NCBI GenBank assembly: GCA_022825185.1
Contig: JAJDYK010000321.1
Span: forward strand, 1 to 43,561
DNA from: Candidatus Latescibacterota bacterium
GTDB taxonomy: Bacteria; Latescibacterota; UBA2968; UBA8231
DNA: 43,561 bases
Direction: 5' to 3'
How positions within the stretch are numbered: the first letter of the stretch is position 1; each line of letters starts with the position of its first letter. A program made the translations under genes and the position numbers. Below, one piece after another: positions 1 through 8,075 of this stretch. The notes beneath the pieces were generated by a model, which had not been told where the DNA came from, did not search any database, and was given only the letters and a program-made list of their open reading frames with translations.

Positions 1-53
1 GTAATCGCCACAACCAGCACATTGTGGCAGTGTTCCTGTTGCAACATCTGCAT
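1..53 (-). CDS. Partial CDS, 5' end only, function unknown
   Basis: A minus-strand ATG at 53-51 opens a frame that runs off the left edge of the window, giving 17 residues beginning MQMLQQEHCHNVLVVAI. A good Shine-Dalgarno (GGGAG, 6 nt spacing) sits just upstream and the frame starts 17 bp after the stop codon of the cupin gene, so it looks like the next member of the same leftward operon. Too little sequence is present to assign a family. Confidence 0.5.
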   Translation of the reverse strand, partial: MQMLQQEHCHNVLVVAI

Positions 54-70
54 AGTATTCTCCCTTATCG

Positions 71-442
71 CTAGGCCCAGACGGTCTCGGTGGAAGTTGT
101 GGCGTGTTTATTGTAGTGCTCTATGTAATCCTCGCGCGGCGGACTGAAGATGTCGAGAATTTTGGCCGGTCCCTCTTCGACGATCCCCCAGTGGACCACG
201 TTCGGCGGAATCAAAAAGGCATCGCCCGGGCCGGTGACGCGCTCCTCTGACCCAATGCGAAAGCGGAAGCGCCCGGCGAGCACCAAGCCAGCCTGCTCGT
301 GCGGATGGCTGTGTTCGGGCACTTCGCAGCCTTCTTCCATGTCCAAAAACGAAAGCATTAGCCGCTCGCCAGCCACCAAGCCGCTGTTGATTTGGGGAAA
401 AAGCTCCACAGCCGCAAGTTCTGCGGGGTTGATAAAAGGCAT
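71..442 (-). CDS. Single-domain cupin protein
   Basis: A 123-residue single beta-barrel cupin. Motif 1 is visible around residues 40-60 (PEHSHPHEQAG...LAGRF, with histidines and Glu suited to bind a divalent metal). Motif 2 is visible around residues 72-86 (PGDAFLIPPNVVHWG, with the distal His). Small cupins of this kind serve as sugar isomerases, dioxygenases or ligand-binding domains, and the sequence does not decide between these. The ATG at 442 has a strong GGAGG site and lies 9 bp after the MATE stop codon, so it is co-transcribed with the exporter and the genes further right. Substrate unknown. Confidence 0.8.
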   Translation of the reverse strand: MPFINPAELAAVELFPQINSGLVAGERLMLSFLDMEEGCEVPEHSHPHEQAGLVLAGRFRFRIGSEERVTGPGDAFLIPPNVVHWGIVEEGPAKILDIFSPPREDYIEHYNKHATTSTETVWA

Positions 443-451
443 AGTCTCCTC

Positions 452-1783
452 CTATTCGACAAAGCTGCGCAACCAAGCATCGCCGCGATAGCGCGGCCAC
501 AGCGTAGCAAAACGGCCAACCATCAGGCCGCTATAGGCCATCCAAGCACCGACCAATTCCCAATCCAACCAGTATATAAAAACCAACGCCGCAGGCAAAA
601 ACACCCCAAAGGTAGCCAGCGCCATAGCCTTGAACAGATACCCCATATCGCTAGCGCCGATGAAAATTCCGTCAAAGACGAAAACTACGGCGTTCAGCGG
701 TTGGAGCAGCGCGATGAGTATATAAAGTGCGCCGACCTGTTGTACAACTTCCCGATGCGGAGTAAACAGCGCGGCAATAGGCTCCAAGGCCGCAAAGTAG
801 ATCACGCCAAACCCCGCTCCCAAACCCAAACCCCAACAGATGATCCGCCAAGCGAACTGCCGGGCCTCAGCAAAAAGGTGCGCTCCTAGGCAGCGGCCGA
901 CCAGCGTCTCGGCCGCGTGAGCAAAGCCATCAACGGCGAAGCTAGTCAGCCCCCAGACCTGTAAAATCACGGCGTTAGCCGCCAGCGGTGCTTCGCCCAT
1001 CCGCGAGACCATGCCGAGCGTGAAAAAACCGGCAAATTGCAGACAGAGGGTGCGGCCAAAGAGGAAGGCGTTGGTCTGCATCAAGCGCTTCATCGCGCGC
1101 AAATCCCACAGCCTTGTAGGCCACTCCCGCAGATAGGAGCGATAGCGGGAGAACAACCAAAAAACCCCGGTGGCCAGCGCCGCCGCATTGCCCAGTACAG
1201 ACGCCCACGCCGCCCCTTCGACGCCCAGTTTAGGAGCGCCCAACTTGCCGTAGATAAGCACATAGTCCGCGCCGATGTTGACCAAGTTGGCAACGGTCAT
1301 AACCCAGAGCGGTGCTATGACATTGGCGGTGCCGAGGAAAAAGCCGTTGAGCGTCATAATGCTCAGGGCCAAAGGCGCTTCCCACACCCGGATGGCGAAG
1401 TAGCGTATGCCCCAGTACTGGACTTGGGGAGACCCACCGGCCAACTCAAACCCAATCCGACTGATCCAGCCACTGGCCGCCACGATCACCATGCCGAGGC
1501 AGACAGCCACAATAAGCGAGCGGTAGAATACCCCTGCGCTCTGCCGTCGATCCCCTGCCCCGCTGTACTGGGCCACCAGTGCCGTGGTTCCCATCCGCAA
1601 AAAGGCCAAGCACCAGAATATGCCATTGAAGATCAAACTCGCCGTAGAGACCGCGCCCATAAAGGCCACCTCTGGCAAATGGCCGACCATCGCAGTGTCG
1701 GCGATACCGATCAGCGGCGCAGATAGGGCTGCGAGGATATTGGGGACGGCGAGGCTGAGAATCCGGCGGTCGAGTGAGTTCAA
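452..1783 (-). CDS. MATE family efflux transporter, DinF-like
   Basis: A 443-residue inner-membrane protein, normal length for the MATE/MOP family, with about twelve hydrophobic segments. The N-terminal signature (LSLAVPNILAAL...GIADTAMVGHL) is typical of the DinF branch. MATE proteins export cationic or hydrophobic compounds with H+ or Na+ antiport. The start is a TTG at 1783 whose last bases overlap the TGA stop of the upstream alkyltransferase-like gene (TTGA), implying translational coupling. It lies in a leftward operon between that gene and a cupin. The transported substrate cannot be read from the sequence. Confidence 0.88.
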   Translation of the reverse strand: MNSLDRRILSLAVPNILAALSAPLIGIADTAMVGHLPEVAFMGAVSTASLIFNGIFWCLAFLRMGTTALVAQYSGAGDRRQSAGVFYRSLIVAVCLGMVIVAASGWISRIGFELAGGSPQVQYWGIRYFAIRVWEAPLALSIMTLNGFFLGTANVIAPLWVMTVANLVNIGADYVLIYGKLGAPKLGVEGAAWASVLGNAAALATGVFWLFSRYRSYLREWPTRLWDLRAMKRLMQTNAFLFGRTLCLQFAGFFTLGMVSRMGEAPLAANAVILQVWGLTSFAVDGFAHAAETLVGRCLGAHLFAEARQFAWRIICWGLGLGAGFGVIYFAALEPIAALFTPHREVVQQVGALYILIALLQPLNAVVFVFDGIFIGASDMGYLFKAMALATFGVFLPAALVFIYWLDWELVGAWMAYSGLMVGRFATLWPRYRGDAWLRSFVE

Positions 1784-2085
1784 TCCTCCGCCTCAGGTCG
1801 CCAACCAAACCGTTTCAGGTCGATGCGTTGCGCGGTAAAAACGATGCCCTCGCTGGCCAAAAGCTCGTATTGCACCAGATGGTTGCTGCCACCACGCGGC
1901 GAGACCTTGCCTTGGGCGTTGATGATGCGGTGCCAAGGCAAGTCCCATTCCTCGGGCATCCCCGCTAGGGCGAACCCGACCTGCCGGGCGCGCCCCGGGT
2001 AGCCGGCCAAGGTGGCGATCTGTCCGTAGGTAGCTACCTTGCCGTAGGGCACGCAGGCGATAGTCTCGTAGAACGCCCGACGCAT
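1780..2085 (-). CDS. Alkyltransferase-like (ATL/MGMT-family) DNA-binding protein
   Basis: A 101-residue protein matching the C-terminal DNA-binding domain of O6-alkylguanine-DNA alkyltransferases: IPYGKV-like start (CVPYGKVATYGQIA), arginine-finger region (PGRARQVGFAL) and the active-site loop. The catalytic PCHR is replaced by PWHR (LPWHRII), the hallmark of ATL proteins. These bind alkylated guanine without dealkylating it and pass it to nucleotide excision repair. The start is the ATG at 2085. An upstream in-frame extension to 2259 exists but overlaps the neighbouring small gene and carries no family similarity. The stop overlaps the MATE start. Confidence 0.85.
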   Translation of the reverse strand: MRRAFYETIACVPYGKVATYGQIATLAGYPGRARQVGFALAGMPEEWDLPWHRIINAQGKVSPRGGSNHLVQYELLASEGIVFTAQRIDLKRFGWRPEAED

Positions 2086-2092
2086 GGGATTT

Positions 2093-2317
2093 TTAGCAGT
2101 TGGGAGCGGCGGCCTCATCGCGCCCTTCCAAAAAGTCCAGGGCCTTGGTGTAGCTGCGCTTCTCCAAGTAGTGGCGCAACATCGGTGGCGCTTCTTTCCC
2201 CAGTTCTTGGCCAAGTTCGTCAAGCTGCTGCAGATGCGCGGCGATCGACTCGCCCTCACCGTTGTCGATAGCCGCCATTAGCGCTTGTAGTGTGGTGTGT
2301 ACTTGTTCTAGTCCCAT
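2093..2317 (-). CDS. Small helical protein of unknown function
   Basis: A 74-residue acidic protein with heptad-like helical character (LQALMAAIDNGEG...LQQLDELGQELGKE) and no signal peptide or membrane segment. Its frame is intact, it starts 3 bp beyond the bicupin stop and ends 7 bp before the ATL start, so operon packing supports it as a real gene. A role alongside the ATL protein is conceivable only from position. I do not recognise the family. Confidence 0.6.
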   Translation of the reverse strand: MGLEQVHTTLQALMAAIDNGEGESIAAHLQQLDELGQELGKEAPPMLRHYLEKRSYTKALDFLEGRDEAAAPNC

Positions 2318-2320
2318 AGC

Positions 2321-3043
2321 TCAAGCCGCCATGATGAGGTAGGAAAGCCACTCGGCGTGCGGGTTGCGAATCGCGTAGCGCGTTCCCGGTGGCAGGTGGA
2401 TCATATCTCCTTCTCGAATTTCCTGCGTACCGCTATCGACTTCCAAGACGCCGCTGTTCTCCAGCACGTAATAGACCTGCTCCAATTCTTCACAGCACCG
2501 CTCAACTGTCTGTCCACGCGGCTGTACAGCCTCCCTATCAATACAGCGCAACCCCTGAGTAAAACCCACGCCCTCCTCGCCGACCGGACCTAGCTGATGC
2601 CAGCGCACCGCGCCCGCACCGTCGCCCATCGCTGGCACATCGCGCCAGTTGCGGATGGCAAAGTCGCCGCTGTTGGCCGCGATCTTTTGGCTAATCACGT
2701 GGTGTTCGAGCCAATCGTCGCTGGTGTCGTTAAACATCTGGTGGTGGATACCCGACGGCAGGTACACCGCGTCGCCCTCCTGTACGGGAAACCGCTCCTT
2801 ATCAAAGAGCACGTGGCCGCTACCCGAGAGTATGTAGTACACCTGTTCGAGGTTTTGGTGCTTGTGGTAATCAGAATTCTTGCGGCCCTGGAGCGCATGG
2901 CGGGCAAAGCCCTGTAGGCGCTCTAGGCAATCGCGCGGGTCGGGATCGTCGTCGCCATCGCGGTCGCGCAACCCGCCCCAATGCACGGCGCTCAGGTGGG
3001 CTATGTTGGGTTGCACGTCGCGCCAATTGATGATGTACACCAT
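2321..3043 (-). CDS. Bicupin protein (two cupin domains)
   Basis: A 240-residue protein with two cupin barrels. The first (residues about 50-125) keeps metal ligands: HKHQNLEQVYY for motif 1 and PSGIHHQ for motif 2. The second (about 170-235) keeps the fold (LEQVYYVLE...EGDMIHLPPGTRYAI) but has lost the motif-1 histidine pair, so only one metal site is likely. Such bicupins occur among sugar-binding and dioxygenase-like proteins. The ATG at 3043 lies 21 bp after the TIM-barrel gene stop, and a GGAAGGA site precedes it. Co-transcription with that isomerase-like gene suggests a carbohydrate role; this is inference. Confidence 0.75.
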   Translation of the reverse strand: MVYIINWRDVQPNIAHLSAVHWGGLRDRDGDDDPDPRDCLERLQGFARHALQGRKNSDYHKHQNLEQVYYILSGSGHVLFDKERFPVQEGDAVYLPSGIHHQMFNDTSDDWLEHHVISQKIAANSGDFAIRNWRDVPAMGDGAGAVRWHQLGPVGEEGVGFTQGLRCIDREAVQPRGQTVERCCEELEQVYYVLENSGVLEVDSGTQEIREGDMIHLPPGTRYAIRNPHAEWLSYLIMAA

Positions 3044-3064
3044 GTCTTAGTTCCTTCCTAATGT

Positions 3065-3856
3065 TTACAAAGCGACGATCTGGCGCATGCGAGCACCGAG
3101 ATCGATGAGTTCCTCGCGGCTGCCGCCCACTTCGTGGATCAGCGTGGAATCGTATCCCACCGCCCTCAACTCGGCCATGACCGCCGACCAGTCTGTATCC
3201 CCTTCGAGTAGATTGACGAAGCTGTGCTCGCCGCGGCGGAAATCCTTGAAATGGACCTTCTTAATGCGCGGCCCTAACTCGCGGATCCAGTGCTCCGGGT
3301 AACCGTAGGCCATCATGTTGGCCGTATCGAGGTAGATACCCACCCACTCGCTGCCGATTTCATCGACAAAAAGCCGGGCTTCGAGCGGGCTGAGCAGGAA
3401 TTTGTTCCAGACATTTTCCAAGCCAATAGCCGCGCCCATTTCCTCGGCCAAGGGGACCGTGGCAATGAGCGCATCCCGCAACCCATCCCAAGCCTGCTGA
3501 TAGGTGCCCTCGGCTGCTAGCTGACCTGGGTGCAAAAGCACCCCATCGACCGACAGCGCACCGGCGATCTCCAGCGAGCGCCGCAAGCACTTGAGACACC
3601 GCTCGCGTTCATCGGCATCGCGGCTGAGCAGGTTGCCGCGCTCTTGGTACCAGACGATGACGCTGCCGATTTCAACGCCCGCGTCCGCGCACTGCCGCCC
3701 GACCTGCGCGATCTCGTCGGCGCTCATGCTCGGATCTAGCTCCTTGCCCTCGGCAAAGACCAGTTCCACGGCTTGGTAGCCAGCATCTTCGCACAACCGC
3801 AGTGTGTCCTCCAGCGACATGCTCCCCAAAATGATCTGCGTGATTCCTATTTTCAT
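3065..3856 (-). CDS. Sugar phosphate isomerase/epimerase-type TIM barrel
   Basis: A 263-residue protein of the xylose-isomerase-like TIM-barrel superfamily (AP-endonuclease 2 fold), normal length. Strand-end acidic and histidine residues expected to bind a divalent metal are visible: GLENVW (Glu), YLDTANM (Asp), KKVHFKD (His/Asp) and LIHEVGG (Glu). Relatives include D-tagatose 3-epimerase, hydroxypyruvate isomerase and IolE/IolI; the exact substrate is not decidable here. It is the first gene of the leftward operon and is divergent from the dehydrogenase at 3954. The ATG at 3856 has a GAGG site. Confidence 0.82.
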   Translation of the reverse strand: MKIGITQIILGSMSLEDTLRLCEDAGYQAVELVFAEGKELDPSMSADEIAQVGRQCADAGVEIGSVIVWYQERGNLLSRDADERERCLKCLRRSLEIAGALSVDGVLLHPGQLAAEGTYQQAWDGLRDALIATVPLAEEMGAAIGLENVWNKFLLSPLEARLFVDEIGSEWVGIYLDTANMMAYGYPEHWIRELGPRIKKVHFKDFRRGEHSFVNLLEGDTDWSAVMAELRAVGYDSTLIHEVGGSREELIDLGARMRQIVAL

Positions 3857-3868
3857 AGCACACCTCTA

Positions 3869-3897
3869 TTGAATGTATTTAACGCGCTCAGTATGTT
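3869..3897 (+). promoter_or_regulatory. Candidate promoter for the beta-hydroxyacid dehydrogenase gene
   Basis: TTGAAT at 3869-3874 and TATGTT at 3892-3897 are separated by 17 bp, in the short divergent region upstream of the plus-strand gene. The match to the sigma-70 consensus is moderate (4 of 6 at the -10). Confidence 0.35.
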
Positions 3898-3953
3898 ATG
3901 GGCCGTCACACGCGACCCGCAATTCGCACTACCCCTTCAACAAGGAGACCAAA

Positions 3954-4883
3954 ATGGCAAAAAGAAAATCCGCCAAAAGCAAAAAGGGCAAAAAGGACTT
4001 TCAAATCGGCTTTGTCGGCGTCGGCCGCATGGGAGCCAACATGGCCCGCAACCTCAACGACAAGGGTTTCAACATCGCGGCCGTATTCGACGCCAACAGG
4101 CGTTCCGCCAACAAACTAGCCAAAGAGCTTAGCTGCGCCGCCCCCAAAACCCTAGCCGAAATTACGGCCCTCTCCGACGTGGTCATTACCGTCGTCACCG
4201 ACGACGCAGCCATGCGCTCAATTTTTGCCACTTCTGGCGATTCGCTGCTGACCGACGCCAAAGGCACGACCTTTATCAACTGCGCCACCATCTCGCCCGC
4301 CGTTCACGTCCAAGTCGAAGAACGCGCCGCCGCAGTCGGTGCGTCCTCGCTCGAAGGCTGCATGGCCTCTAGCATCACCCAAGCGCGCCAAGGCACGCTG
4401 TACCTAATGTGCGGCGGCAAGCGCAGTGTCTTCAACCGCGTCCGGCCCATCCTCGACGCCCTGAGCGTCGATCTGCGCTATATCGGTCCGGCCGGCCAAG
4501 CAGCCCAAGTCAAGGCCCTCGTCAATATGGTCATGAACATCAACACCGCCGGACTAGCCGAAGGCTTAGGCCTAGGACAAGCCCTCGGGCTGGACCTGAA
4601 GACGCTGATGAAAGTCTTCTCCCAAACCGGTGCCAACTCACGGGTCTTGGAAACCGACGGCGAGGACATGACCATCCGCGACCACGAGTGCTATTTTTCC
4701 GCGGATCACGCGGCCAAGGACTCCGGGATCGCCCTCGCGCTGGCTCGCCAAAATAAGCTCAGTCTGCCGCTGGCGCAGGCGACTAAGCGCCAGTACGACA
4801 AAATGAAAAAACTGGGCCTTGGCGACCTCGACAAATCGGGCATTGCCGAGCTGACCTTTCCCGGTCGCAAAGGCACCAAGTAA
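3954..4883 (+). CDS. NAD(P)-dependent beta-hydroxyacid dehydrogenase (HIBADH/6PGDH family)
   Basis: A 309-residue oxidoreductase. After a lysine-rich N-terminal stretch (KRKSAKSKKGKK) comes the Rossmann signature GFVGVGRMGANMARNL, near residue 18. The second domain carries the family Lys-Asn active-site motif (GQAAQVKALVNMV). Relatives oxidise 3-hydroxyisobutyrate, tartronate semialdehyde (in reverse) and similar acids in the cytoplasm. The start is the ATG at 3954 with AAGGAGA at 3942-3948; an in-frame ATG at 3873 lacks both a ribosome-binding site and family similarity. The basic N-terminal tail is unusual for the family. It is a single-gene transcription unit followed by a terminator. Confidence 0.88.
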   Translation: MAKRKSAKSKKGKKDFQIGFVGVGRMGANMARNLNDKGFNIAAVFDANRRSANKLAKELSCAAPKTLAEITALSDVVITVVTDDAAMRSIFATSGDSLLTDAKGTTFINCATISPAVHVQVEERAAAVGASSLEGCMASSITQARQGTLYLMCGGKRSVFNRVRPILDALSVDLRYIGPAGQAAQVKALVNMVMNINTAGLAEGLGLGQALGLDLKTLMKVFSQTGANSRVLETDGEDMTIRDHECYFSADHAAKDSGIALALARQNKLSLPLAQATKRQYDKMKKLGLGDLDKSGIAELTFPGRKGTK

Positions 4884-4898
4884 GTAGCTATTTTCCGA

Positions 4899-4928
4899 GG
4901 GGCAGGTCGCCGCAGGCCTGCCCCTTTT
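4899..4928 (+). terminator. Rho-independent terminator
   Basis: The inverted repeat GGGGCAGG (4899-4906) / CCTGCCCC (4917-4924) forms an 8-bp GC stem with a 10-nt loop. It is followed directly by TTTTCT, 15 bp after the stop of the dehydrogenase gene. The reverse strand has no T-tract after the stem, so it acts for the plus strand. Confidence 0.8.
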
Positions 4929-5011
4929 CTCGCGAGATCCGCCCGTGCCGGATGTCCACCATCCGCAGTTCAAACCGCAGCCCTTCCCCTCCGCATTCAT
5001 CGACCATCTCC

Positions 5012-6025
5012 TCACTCCACGCGCGTGGCGAGCCATTCGACAGCAGCTTGCCGCCGTGCCTGCGGCGTCTCTGCGCTCGCTGGCAAGCGGTGCAATTCCC
5101 AAGCAATCTCGTGCATCAAGGTCTCGCCCACCTGCAAATAGACCCAAGGGCTCAACAACTCTAGCTCGGTGTAATCCGGGCAGGTATAGACCTCGGCACT
5201 CAAACCCCCGTCCGGGTAGAGCTGGGTCCCATCGCGGCGAAAGAACTCGGCCATGACTACGTCGCCGACAATGCCAGCCAGCCAGCGGTCCGAGTCTGCT
5301 CCAGTCTTCTGCGCTTCCTCCGGGTCGGGCACAAAAATGCCAATGTCGCCCTCGATAGTGAAGTTGCGCATGGCCGCGCCCTCGGCAAAGCCAAAGGGAT
5401 GATAGCGCAGATCAAAGTGGCTATGCGGATTGAGCGGATAGAGCGTCTGCTCGGGCGGCTGGATCTGGGTGACGTTCCAAATGGTGTAGCGCAATGGCTC
5501 GACCTTGGCGTCGGCCAGCTTTTCGATCCGCTGGAGAATTTCCACGCGCGTGCCCTGTTCCGCCAAGCGGATCTCGCGCACGCTGCGCGCCCCATTGTAC
5601 TCGCTCACCGGGCTGGAGATCACCACCCCCTCGGGCAGCAACTCAACCTCGTGTACCGCGCCGTCGAAAGCGTGGTCGGGCGGCCAAGAGTGGCCGTTGA
5701 TTTTGACAAACTCACTCTGCTGATTAGGCCAGACCTTGTCGCCGCCGAAATTAGTCCACGCGTACTGGCCTTCCTCATCGACATTAGGTTGGCCGTCGGG
5801 CAATACCTGACCATGGAGCTCGGGATCGGACCAGAGGATGTTTTCGCCCTCGACGAACCCGTAGTACATGATGCGACCGATGGCCGGTACCACGACTAGG
5901 CGCACATCGGGATTGGCAATTTCAATCGATCTTGCCCAACCTTCGTATTCGATTTCCTCAACTGTAACCTGGGCCATCGCGGGCACAGCCAGCGCCGCCA
6001 ATATAACGCACTGCAACAATTTCAT
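5012..6025 (-). CDS. Exported DUF4380-type (aldose-epimerase-like beta-sandwich) protein
   Basis: A 337-residue protein beginning with a Sec signal peptide (MKLLQCVILAALAVPAMA, likely cleavage after AMA-Q). The following segment resembles the start of DUF4380 proteins (SIEIANPDVRLVVVPAIGRIMYYGF...NILW), a beta-sandwich family related to galactose-mutarotase folds and common near carbohydrate genes. The start is the ATG at 6025, preceded by GAGGAAG; an upstream in-frame extension runs into the kinase gene and would bury the signal peptide. It is last in the leftward sugar-acid operon, 11 bp after the kinase stop. It is probably a periplasmic carbohydrate-binding or carbohydrate-modifying protein. 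Confidence 0.75.
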   Translation of the reverse strand: MKLLQCVILAALAVPAMAQVTVEEIEYEGWARSIEIANPDVRLVVVPAIGRIMYYGFVEGENILWSDPELHGQVLPDGQPNVDEEGQYAWTNFGGDKVWPNQQSEFVKINGHSWPPDHAFDGAVHEVELLPEGVVISSPVSEYNGARSVREIRLAEQGTRVEILQRIEKLADAKVEPLRYTIWNVTQIQPPEQTLYPLNPHSHFDLRYHPFGFAEGAAMRNFTIEGDIGIFVPDPEEAQKTGADSDRWLAGIVGDVVMAEFFRRDGTQLYPDGGLSAEVYTCPDYTELELLSPWVYLQVGETLMHEIAWELHRLPASAETPQARRQAAVEWLATRVE

Positions 6026-6036
6026 TGTATGCTTCC

Positions 6037-7167
6037 TCATCTGAGCGCCGAAACCCCGCCGCCTTTGATGGCGCGGGCGACTTCTTTTTCGACATCGTCT
6101 CGCGTGACCATAGTGGTGTCGCCAATGCACTCCTGCACCAAGATGCCGTGGGCAGCGCCCCACTGCACTGCGTCGGCGGCCCCCCGGCCGTCGAGCAGCG
6201 CCGCGATCACGCCCGAGGCAAACGAATCGCCGCCGCCGGTGCGATCGGCGATTTCAATGTTTTCGCGCACAGCCGCCTGGTAGATTTCGCCTTCCTCGAC
6301 ATCGAAGAGCACTGCGCCCCAGTTGATGCGATCCGCGGTCAGCGCGCCGCGTAACTGGGTGCCGATGTACTTGAGATTCGGATAGTCGTTAGCGACTTGG
6401 TGCAGCATCTTGGTGTAAATCGCCAACCACTGATCAAAGCTGGCGTCTTTGGCCACCTTTTCGGTTTCGTAGCCCAGCGCGTCGTCAAAGTCGTCCTGAT
6501 TGCCGACGAGGAACTCGACGTGCGGCACAATAGAGCGATTTATCTGGCGGGCGCGCTCCTTGTCCGGCTCGACCTTGGAGCGATAGTTGAGGTCAAAGGA
6601 GCGCCCTGCGCCGTGCTCGCCAGCTTTCTGCATGGCCTCCAGCGCCAAAGCGGCCGTCTTCTCCGAGAGCAAGGTGTAAATCCCACCCGTGCTAAACCAC
6701 CGCGTCCCCAGTGCGCCGAAGAGATGGTCCCAGTCCACATCGCCCGGCCCAATTTCGCGCACCGGAGTATGGGCGCGATAGTATTCGGTCACCGAAGGCA
6801 AGAGACCCTTACCGGCCCAAGTAAAGTTGATCCCGTTGTGCAAAGTCCCCTTGGCGTCGGTACTGAACTGGCCCTTGCCGCTGTTGTTAAACCAGATGAT
6901 GTGCCCGGTGTCTAGCCCGGCTTCGCGCAGTTGGTTTTCGATGTTGCGGCCAATGCCATCGTCCACAAGAGCCGTAATAACAGCGGCGCGCAAGCCGAAG
7001 CAATAGCTTAAGCCCTCGGCGACATTGGTCTCGCCACCGCCGTGCCATATCCGGCCCGTGCGCGCCCGAGCCGTGGGCACTTGGCCGGGATCGATGCGCA
7101 TGAGCACTTCGCCTAGGGCGATGGCGTCGTAGTGGGTTTGGTCTGCTGATTTGAGTTGGATGGTCAT
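6037..7167 (-). CDS. PfkB-family sugar kinase, 2-keto-3-deoxygluconate kinase-like
   Basis: A 376-residue ribokinase-fold kinase. The N-terminal sugar-binding region (ALGEVLMRIDP; GGGETNVAEGL near residue 43) and the C-terminal signature DRTGGGDSFASG (catalytic Asp314) are intact. FDLNYRSK near residue 191 resembles the FDxNYR segment of KDG kinases. The protein is some 50-60 residues longer than typical KdgK, mostly between residues 215 and 275. It would phosphorylate KDG or a related keto-acid in the cytoplasm. It is followed by the DUF4380 gene and preceded by an oxidoreductase and an amidohydrolase, fitting sugar-acid catabolism. A GGAGGAAG site precedes the ATG. Confidence 0.82.
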   Translation of the reverse strand: MTIQLKSADQTHYDAIALGEVLMRIDPGQVPTARARTGRIWHGGGETNVAEGLSYCFGLRAAVITALVDDGIGRNIENQLREAGLDTGHIIWFNNSGKGQFSTDAKGTLHNGINFTWAGKGLLPSVTEYYRAHTPVREIGPGDVDWDHLFGALGTRWFSTGGIYTLLSEKTAALALEAMQKAGEHGAGRSFDLNYRSKVEPDKERARQINRSIVPHVEFLVGNQDDFDDALGYETEKVAKDASFDQWLAIYTKMLHQVANDYPNLKYIGTQLRGALTADRINWGAVLFDVEEGEIYQAAVRENIEIADRTGGGDSFASGVIAALLDGRGAADAVQWGAAHGILVQECIGDTTMVTRDDVEKEVARAIKGGGVSALR

Positions 7168-7207
7168 ACTACTGTCTTCCTCCTTGATTTTTGTATGGTT
7201 TTCTCGC

Positions 7208-8074
7208 TCATAACTGCACTCGCACTCGGCTCTTTTTCACCAGAGACTTCTCCAGCGCCTCCAGCACTGCCACCGGCCCCAGCATGGTCTGCGCGGTCTC
7301 GTCGGTTTTGCCCGTGCGGAACATGGTGCAAAAATCGCGGATGCCGCTTAGATACGAGCTTTCGTCGAATGCGATCGGCTCGTCAATACGGCCCTTTTCG
7401 CCGATGGCGCTCAGATGGAAACCGGGCGCAGCACCCCCCACCAAGTTCAGGGTAGCCACGCAGCCGTCGCGGTAAGTCAGGGTAGCCGTGTGGTTAGCAC
7501 CCGCCCCGCGCTGGACCTCGGCCCAGCGTATGTCCGTGCCGAGCAAGCGCAGCACCATATCCACTTGGTGAATGCCGTAAAAAAAGACGCCGCCCCATTT
7601 CGACTTGATGTCGCAGGAGCCAGTGGAGACCACGGCTTGGATGGGGCCGAGCTGGCGCATCTTTTTAGCAAAGGCCCGGTACGAAGCCTGTTTGGGCAGC
7701 GTGGAAAAAGAACAGACCGGCACGCCCAACTCCGCAGCTCGCGCCAAAAAGCGCTTCCCCTCGGCCTGGCGGTAACAAAACGGCTTGTCGATAAAAAGCG
7801 GAATCTTGGCCTCTAGCAGTGGTCGGGCCGCGGGCAGGTGCTCCTTGCCGTGGCGGTGATCGACCACCGCCGCATCGACTTGGCCGATCAGCTCTTCAGG
7901 AGTGCGAACAATGTGTGGGATTTGACCGGCGGCAGCAGCAGCTTGCGCGTATTGGGCAGTCTCGCCCCACACGTGGGTCACCCGCACCCCTCGCACCCTT
8001 TTTTCGACGTTGAGCACCTTAGCGATAGCAGCCGTGTGGCTGTTTTCCGCCCCGACGATGCCGATGTTTAGCAC
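7208..8074 (-). CDS. Gfo/Idh/MocA family oxidoreductase
   Basis: A 288-residue NAD(P)-dependent oxidoreductase. The N-terminal nucleotide-binding motif is GIVGAENSHTAAI, and the family Lys sits in FIDKPFCY. A GIHQVDM segment supplies the catalytic-region His. I chose the GTG at 8074 because GGGGAGG lies 6 nt upstream; the longer TTG start at 8089 would place that site inside the gene and overlap the neighbour by 14 bp. The GTG lies 1 bp after the amidohydrolase stop, so the two are coupled. At under 300 residues it is shorter than the usual 330-390. Likely acts on a sugar or cyclitol derivative. Confidence 0.82.
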   Translation of the reverse strand: MLNIGIVGAENSHTAAIAKVLNVEKRVRGVRVTHVWGETAQYAQAAAAAGQIPHIVRTPEELIGQVDAAVVDHRHGKEHLPAARPLLEAKIPLFIDKPFCYRQAEGKRFLARAAELGVPVCSFSTLPKQASYRAFAKKMRQLGPIQAVVSTGSCDIKSKWGGVFFYGIHQVDMVLRLLGTDIRWAEVQRGAGANHTATLTYRDGCVATLNLVGGAAPGFHLSAIGEKGRIDEPIAFDESSYLSGIRDFCTMFRTGKTDETAQTMLGPVAVLEALEKSLVKKSRVRVQL

Positions 8075-8075
8075 C

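Noticed and set aside
2086..2259. N-terminal extension of the ATL-like protein
   Set aside because: It lies out of frame over the 74-residue gene, has low-complexity sequence without similarity, and the ATG at 2085 already begins at the family's normal first residues.
3873..3953. Earlier start for the beta-hydroxyacid dehydrogenase
   Set aside because: No ribosome-binding site, overlaps the predicted promoter -10, and the AAGGAGA site fits the ATG at 3954.
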